Origin: Gordionus sp. m RMFG-2023
Taxonomy: Eukaryota > Nematomorpha > Gordioida > Chordodea > Parachordodidae
DNA: 64,000 nt
Assembly: GCF_954871325.1 (NCBI RefSeq)
Contig: NC_088775.1
Location: 39,781,561-39,845,560, forward strand
Reading direction: 5' to 3'
In this document: in pieces, positions 58,933 to 64,000 of the stretch
Numbering within the stretch: position 1 is the stretch's first letter
Layout of the letters: the number at the start of each line of letters is the position of its first letter
Translations under genes and position numbers: made by a program
The notes under the pieces: generated by a model
Seen by the model: only the letters and a program-made list of their open reading frames with translations
What the model was told of the DNA's origin: nothing
The model's database searches: none

Positions 58933-59293
58933 TACTACAACTTTTTTTTTTATTTGTTGATTTTATTTTATTTTATTCATTCAGATGAATGGAATTGATG
59001 GTGTACACTAACCTAACATGGAAGAATTGATAAAAACAATATTCCCTCAAATTTGTAAATATGAATGAAACTTTTTATTTCACTTAATCCTTTCTTTATT
59101 TTTTAGATTACCTTATCAATTTTCATCTCATATTATCAATTACACATTAATGAAATATTTTTATACTCATCCTTATAAATAACTCTTTCTTTATTTTTTT
59201 CCCCTCCTTTAATGAATTTATTTATCACTAAATTTTATTATCTCATTCTTTTCTTTCTATCTCTATTATCTATTAATATTAACCACTATTTCT

Positions 59294-59728
59294 CAAAACC
59301 TTATCAATTCCTTTAATTTAATTTTTATTATTTTTATAATATAATAATTTATACCTTCTTTTTCCCCCCTTTTTTAATCTTATTTTTTAATTACCTTACA
59401 ATTAATTAACCTTAATCTTAATAACATTACATTCATCATATTATTTTTTAACTTTTAGAATATGATAATAAGCTTGATAAGTCCCCTAAAAATTTTTTTC
59501 TGATGATAGCCAAACCTTATCAATTCCTTTAATTTAATTTTTTTTATTTTTATAATATAATTTATACCTTCCTTTTCCCCCCTTTTTTAATCTTATTTTT
59601 TAATTACCTTACAATTAATTAACCTTAATCTTTAACATTACATTCATTATGTTAATTTTTAACTATTAGAATATCATAATAGGCTTGATAAGTCCCCCCA
59701 AAATTTTTTTTAATGATAGTCCTCCAAC
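59294..59728. repeat. tandem duplication of about 215 bp
   Basis: Copies at about 59294-59510 and 59511-59728 both begin aaaccttatcaattccttta, contain accttacaattaattaacct and end with ggcttgataagtcccc-like sequence. They differ by substitutions and short length changes in T and A runs. CT-rich, no coding frame. Confidence 0.83.
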
Positions 59729-60099
59729 TACTAGAAATATGCATATAATATTGACCCATCTACCGGTTTTACATTATTTTAATGTTTGTTTAATTTCAAC
59801 AATAGTTTATTTATATTTTTGCCTGATTTCTTTATTTGTCTAGGCTAACCCTAATCCCTCACATTGCTACAAAACATGATGAATCTATTATTAAAGATAA
59901 GCAAAGAAAATAATGACGATTAAACAAACGCCTTACTCGTTCTAGAATTACTGGTAGACAAAATAATAAAGAACTACGCTTGAAATGAACTCATCTGGAG
60001 GTTTATTTTGTTTTTTTTAATCTTATGTTTTATATCTATGTTTATTTTATTTTCACCCATTTCTCCAAAAGATATTTCTATGACCACTACCACAATTCC

Positions 60100-60334
60100 T
60101 ATGCCACCTCCGCCTATTTTTTTAACAAATATAAATATTTAATTCTGTACTATCATTCACTTCACTAGGAGATAATATAAATATTACTTTATCCGATTCT
60201 CTGAGAAACTTTCATAAATATTTAGAGGAATGTTCAAACTTGAATGTACAGTACGGCCAATTTCATTATTGTAAAATATGCAGTATTTCTGTCGTGGCCT
60301 TTATAACAATACTTACGACCATTTTATGGTTGAG
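60100..60334 (+). CDS. unrecognised open frame of about 63 codons, low confidence
   Basis: From about 60144 an open frame reads SVLSFTSLGDNINITLSDSL, RNFHKYLEECSNLNVQYGQF, HYCKICSISVVAFITILTTI, LWLS and stop. HYCKIC gives a C-x2-C pair. The composition is less AT-biased than the surroundings. There is no start codon in this frame at the beginning. It could be an exon fragment. The segment after ECSNLN is duplicated downstream (60413-60590), which does not keep the frame. Confidence 0.25.
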
Positions 60335-60590
60335 TTAACATTGTTGTTCATGATTATATTTTAGAAGGGGATACCAATTCTGACACTGACAGAAATATCG
60401 TTTTGCGTGTTAAAACTTGGATGTACAGTACAGCCAATTTCATGAACTTTATTAATGGAAAAATATGCAGTAGTTCTGTCGTGGCCTTTATAACAATACT
60501 TACTACCGTTTTGTGGTTTAGTTAACATTTTCGTTCATGATTCTATTTTAGAGTGCGGACATTGACAGAAATATCGTTTTGCGTTCATAG
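60237..60590. repeat. tandem duplication of about 175 bp
   Basis: Copies at about 60237-60407 and 60413-60590 share acttg.atgtacagtac.gcc, ttctgtcgtggcctttataa, caatactta and gacagaaatatcgttttgcg. They differ by substitutions and a few short gaps. Confidence 0.83.
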
Positions 60591-61300
60591 GCATATCATC
60601 TTTATCAGGACGTATTGTGTTTTGTACACTGCTTTGGTAATCCGTCATTACTTTCATCTACAACCCTAAATGAAATGATATAAAATTATACATTAATTAT
60701 TTCCTCTCAAGACGACCGCTCAGATTATTGTCACTTTTTCCATCAAAAATTAAAATGTCAACAAGGATTTGCTCTTAATTTTATCAAATACATTATAAAT
60801 ATTCCTCATTATTTTTTAAAAAAATTATCCTAAATTTATATGTCAATAAAAAAAAATATCTAGTGTTTAATGGCATTTTTGTAATTTAAATAGACAGCAT
60901 TTTTTTTACTTAACATAAAAAAATATATAATAAAATTCTTTGACAAATAATTTCAGAAATGCAAGACATACATTAAATTTATATGAAAAACAACAATAAC
61001 CTTATATAATAAACAACATTTTTTTTAGATATAATTTTAAATGATCATATTACAAAAAGTATAGTCTGTTATTTTTATTTTATTTGTCATGATTCTCTAA
61101 TAAGTGGTTGCCCAGGCCTTCCCAGTTTCCCTTAATACGGAATTTACATGTTTTTTTTCCATAATAGACTTTGGTAAATCAGATATTTCGCGTTCATGTG
61201 ATGATATTAAAAATTTAACTATCTCCGAGGCGGGGAAAAATTTTCAAAATTATTATGGGTAGGACTGGACTTGGAACCTCAAAATTAATATTAGCTTGCA

Positions 61301-61328
61301 CCAATGACATATAATTATATGTCATTGG
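61301..61328. repeat. perfect 28-bp palindrome
   Basis: ccaatgacatataa joined to its exact reverse complement ttatatgtcattgg, with no spacer. It is flanked by gcttgca... / ...gcttgca words. Confidence 0.9.
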
Positions 61329-61329
61329 C

Positions 61330-63430
61330 TTGCATCTGACTTGGGAATATCTTTTACAAATTATTAAGGGTTGAGCTGGGCTTGATAAACTTTTTTAAAA
61401 TGATAAGATTTTGGATGCTTCCTAATATTGTCAGCTTGAACCTGGCATGAAATATATCGTAAATAATGAATAAAAATCTCATTCCCTGTCATTTTTGACG
61501 GGCTTTCTACTAGTTTAGAATAATTGTTCAAGTTATCAAATCTTAAAATGTATTATATATTAATATAAAACCCAGCCCTTAAATTGGTGGTTGGGGGAGT
61601 ATGGAGGCGAAGTCCCCTTAAAATATTTTTTAGTTGAGCCCCCTGAGATTGTATAGGCTAGCAAGGTATCTAAAATAGAGGTCCAAACCTACACTACTTA
61701 TATTCCAAAAATATGCAACAACATAATATAAATGCGTTAATCTTGATTTTACATCATCGTACACATACATAAGTAATAATTTTCTATCTTCAGACAGGAA
61801 TTCCGCCCATGTAATTATAAATGATTTTATAATTTCCTGGATCACTTTACCCCAGTAATAAGAATTTAGATATTTAACTTTCTGTCCGTAGGAAGACGCC
61901 GTTAGAATCGTTTAACAAATTTCTCATATGAAATGGCTCTTTTTTGTTTGTCCATAGGTGGGCGCCATTTGATTTGTTTCGTGAATAGGAATAAAAAATG
62001 CGGCATTCAATTCATATGCGGACAACATTGAATTAGTTACAAGAATTTCCCAAAAAATGCAGCTTTACAACGAGTTATCATATTTCAGCAAAATGATTAA
62101 TACATTAGAATAAGAAAAATATATAAACTTATCATATTTCGGAAAAAATTTTATCCTATATGATTTTATTTCATTCCAAATTATATTTTTTCTCGAAAAA
62201 ACGATTTTGAATAATTTAATGAATATCTTATATTTCGCTATTCCAATAATAATATCCCCAAATATTAGCACTTGAAAGCCTATATGATTTTCCTCTGAAT
62301 AATATAAAATCGTAATGTAGAAACACGAATTAGCATATCTCAGATGAATGATTATGATTTATTTGAATAATTTCCTATATGAATTTATTTTCCTAGGAAA
62401 AAATATATTTGATAATATAGTATTTCCAAATTATGAGATATTTAATTTTTTCCGTTATCCTCTTCTTTATAATTCAAAATTTGTATAATATTTTATACAT
62501 TTGGATATCATTATAATTTACCTTTGAATAATTTTGATATCAATAATATGAATATCCGTAAAATAACTATTATATCATAGAATAATTTCTTTTCTCAGAT
62601 TAAATCCTAGTTTTTTTATAAAATCAATGCCATTATTAAATTTTGTTACGAATATGTGAAAAATATAATCGTATCAATTTATATAATGCAACCTCTCTAT
62701 AGGTATCAGATTTGATCATTTAAAAACAAGATAAACGATACAATAGATGTAATTTAAGATCCAAAATATTAATCAATTAAAAGTTTGTAAAAGAAATGTG
62801 ATACCGATCACGAACCAGCCTGTCTAATAACAAGGAAACATGACTGGAATTATTAATCCTACATGAGATTTCTTATGATATTTATTAAATTAAAAATAAT
62901 TATTGTCTTATTAAAACTGTTTAAATAAATGTCTAATCATATTCTTGTTAATAACATAAATTTATTTTATATTGGTGGGAGGGGGGGGGCTGTTTTGTCT
63001 ACTTCTTCATGAGAGAAATAATATTTCTGCCAACATACCCAGATATGTTCTAAAATTTCCTATTCTATTTTTACACATAAAAGATATGGGGAGTAAGAAG
63101 CATTTCTATTTTCAGTTATCTAGCTTTGCTGGGGGAAATCATAAAACTGCGTATGCTTAATTTTACCGAAAAATATTTAATCTTCGTTTCTGTAAAAATA
63201 TTGACCTAATCTAATTGTGCTCTTAATCACAGATTTAGAAAACTAATTAAATTAAGTAGTTTAACTTGCCCTATGGTCTCTATTTCTTGTTTTATCAAAA
63301 ATATGATTATATAGCAACGAAATATCATTTAGTACATTTTTCATAATTTTCTTCCTATTAAGGCATTATGTAAGGCATTCGTTCATTCAAATTCCTTGGA
63401 ATATTCATAGACATAACATGATAATTTAAG
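61330..63430. other. AT-rich region without recognised gene
   Basis: Frames at 61630-61845 (minus), 62065-62271 (minus) and 62972-63160 (plus) have no recognisable motif and AT-driven composition. A short G-run is at about 62980. I see no paired repeats. Confidence 0.5.
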
Positions 63431-63432
63431 CT

Positions 63433-64000
63433 AGGCCTGGGACGATATCGCGAAGACCGAAACAGCGAAAATCAGGGCATTTTTAAAAATGTTCCCAATA
63501 TGGCGAAAATTTTTGATATGAGAAAAGTATATAATTAGTTTTAATGAAATATTAATAATTTAATGTGATACAGTAAATAAATTTAATAATTTAGGAACAA
63601 ATTCAATTCAGTTTACAAGCAACTTTCTCATAAGAGATACTAATGAAAGTATAAATTTTTTAGCAATTGATTTTGAAATTTAGATGATTTTAGTCCCAAA
63701 TTTAATTCAGCCAGCCTAAAATGCAAAAAGAAGATACAGAGGTCAGGCTTACTTCTGCTGAAGGTATAGATTTTTTTTTTTTATTATATTAAATTAAATT
63801 TCTTAGTGGCAAATAATTCAGCTTGCAAATGATGATAAATCAGCAGGAAAAGCAGCTATTGAAGATTATTATTATATGAATATAATATTCCTTTTTTCAA
63901 CCCTTTAAATAAACATAATCAATAAATCTATTTTAGATGATTGTCATTTTCCAATAGATATACTGTTAATATTTTATGAATGCATATTGTATTATGATTG
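63433..64000. mobile_element. possible hAT-type end running off the window
   Basis: taggcctgggacgatatcgc at 63433, followed by related words gaaaatcagggc and ggcgaaaattttt, looks like the terminal and subterminal part of a hAT or MITE. No partner end is inside the window, so this is only a suggestion. Confidence 0.25.

Overview
The window is AT-rich animal DNA (about three quarters A+T by eye) with small exons, both short and very long introns, and a dense, layered load of transposable elements. The one host gene I can support is a split gene for ATF6, the membrane-bound bZIP transcription factor of the ER unfolded-protein response. It runs on the + strand from about 2.3 kb to 30.9 kb (or 31.8 kb). 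Ten exons plus one of two alternative last exons join in frame at every junction and give a protein of 691 or 676 residues, close to human ATF6 (670). The protein has an acidic N-terminus, a bZIP at residues 293-354, one membrane span near 370-386 and a lumenal domain. The basic region (NRESASLSRKRKKEY) looks more arthropod-like than vertebrate-like, but I cannot name the organism.

Layout. 0.8-2.1 kb: a BED-finger hAT transposon about 250 bp upstream of the ATF6 start. 2.3-16.8 kb: the first eight ATF6 exons. Their introns hold a Harbinger-like element (3.3-4.9 kb), a partial copy of an unclassified TIR element (8.6-9.6 kb), a hAT MITE (10.6-11.1 kb), a small inverted-repeat element (14.2-14.4 kb) and a foldback element (15.35-16.06 kb). 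16.8-30.0 kb: one 13.2-kb ATF6 intron, almost all of which is a single hAT insertion (16929-29950, 8-bp target duplication) that later received an LTR retrotransposon, an unclassified TIR element inside that LTR, and three more hATs, one nested in another. 30.0-31.8 kb: the last ATF6 exons.

31.8-34.7 kb holds no gene I can see. 34.7-42.5 kb is a pile of retroelement remnants (a GC-rich gag with an LTR, an inverted LTR copy, and an RT/RNase H piece) and BED-hAT pieces. It includes a 3.06-kb foldback element (38006-41064) whose arms are tandem repeats and which is flanked by a 9-bp target duplication. 45.4-53.0 kb is a THAP-type P-element relative with terminal inverted repeats of roughly 0.95 kb. 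A second-level hAT (49247-51108) is inserted in it, and that carries a third-level MITE (50395-50716). 54.2-58.4 kb is a decayed LTR element with integrase parts followed by an OTU-type cysteine protease domain. 58.4-64.0 kb is AT- and CT-rich sequence with tandem duplications, a CRE-like short repeat and a perfect palindrome, but no convincing gene.

The window is best read as one stress-response gene stretched by serial transposition. Exact target-site duplications allow much of the order of insertion to be read directly.
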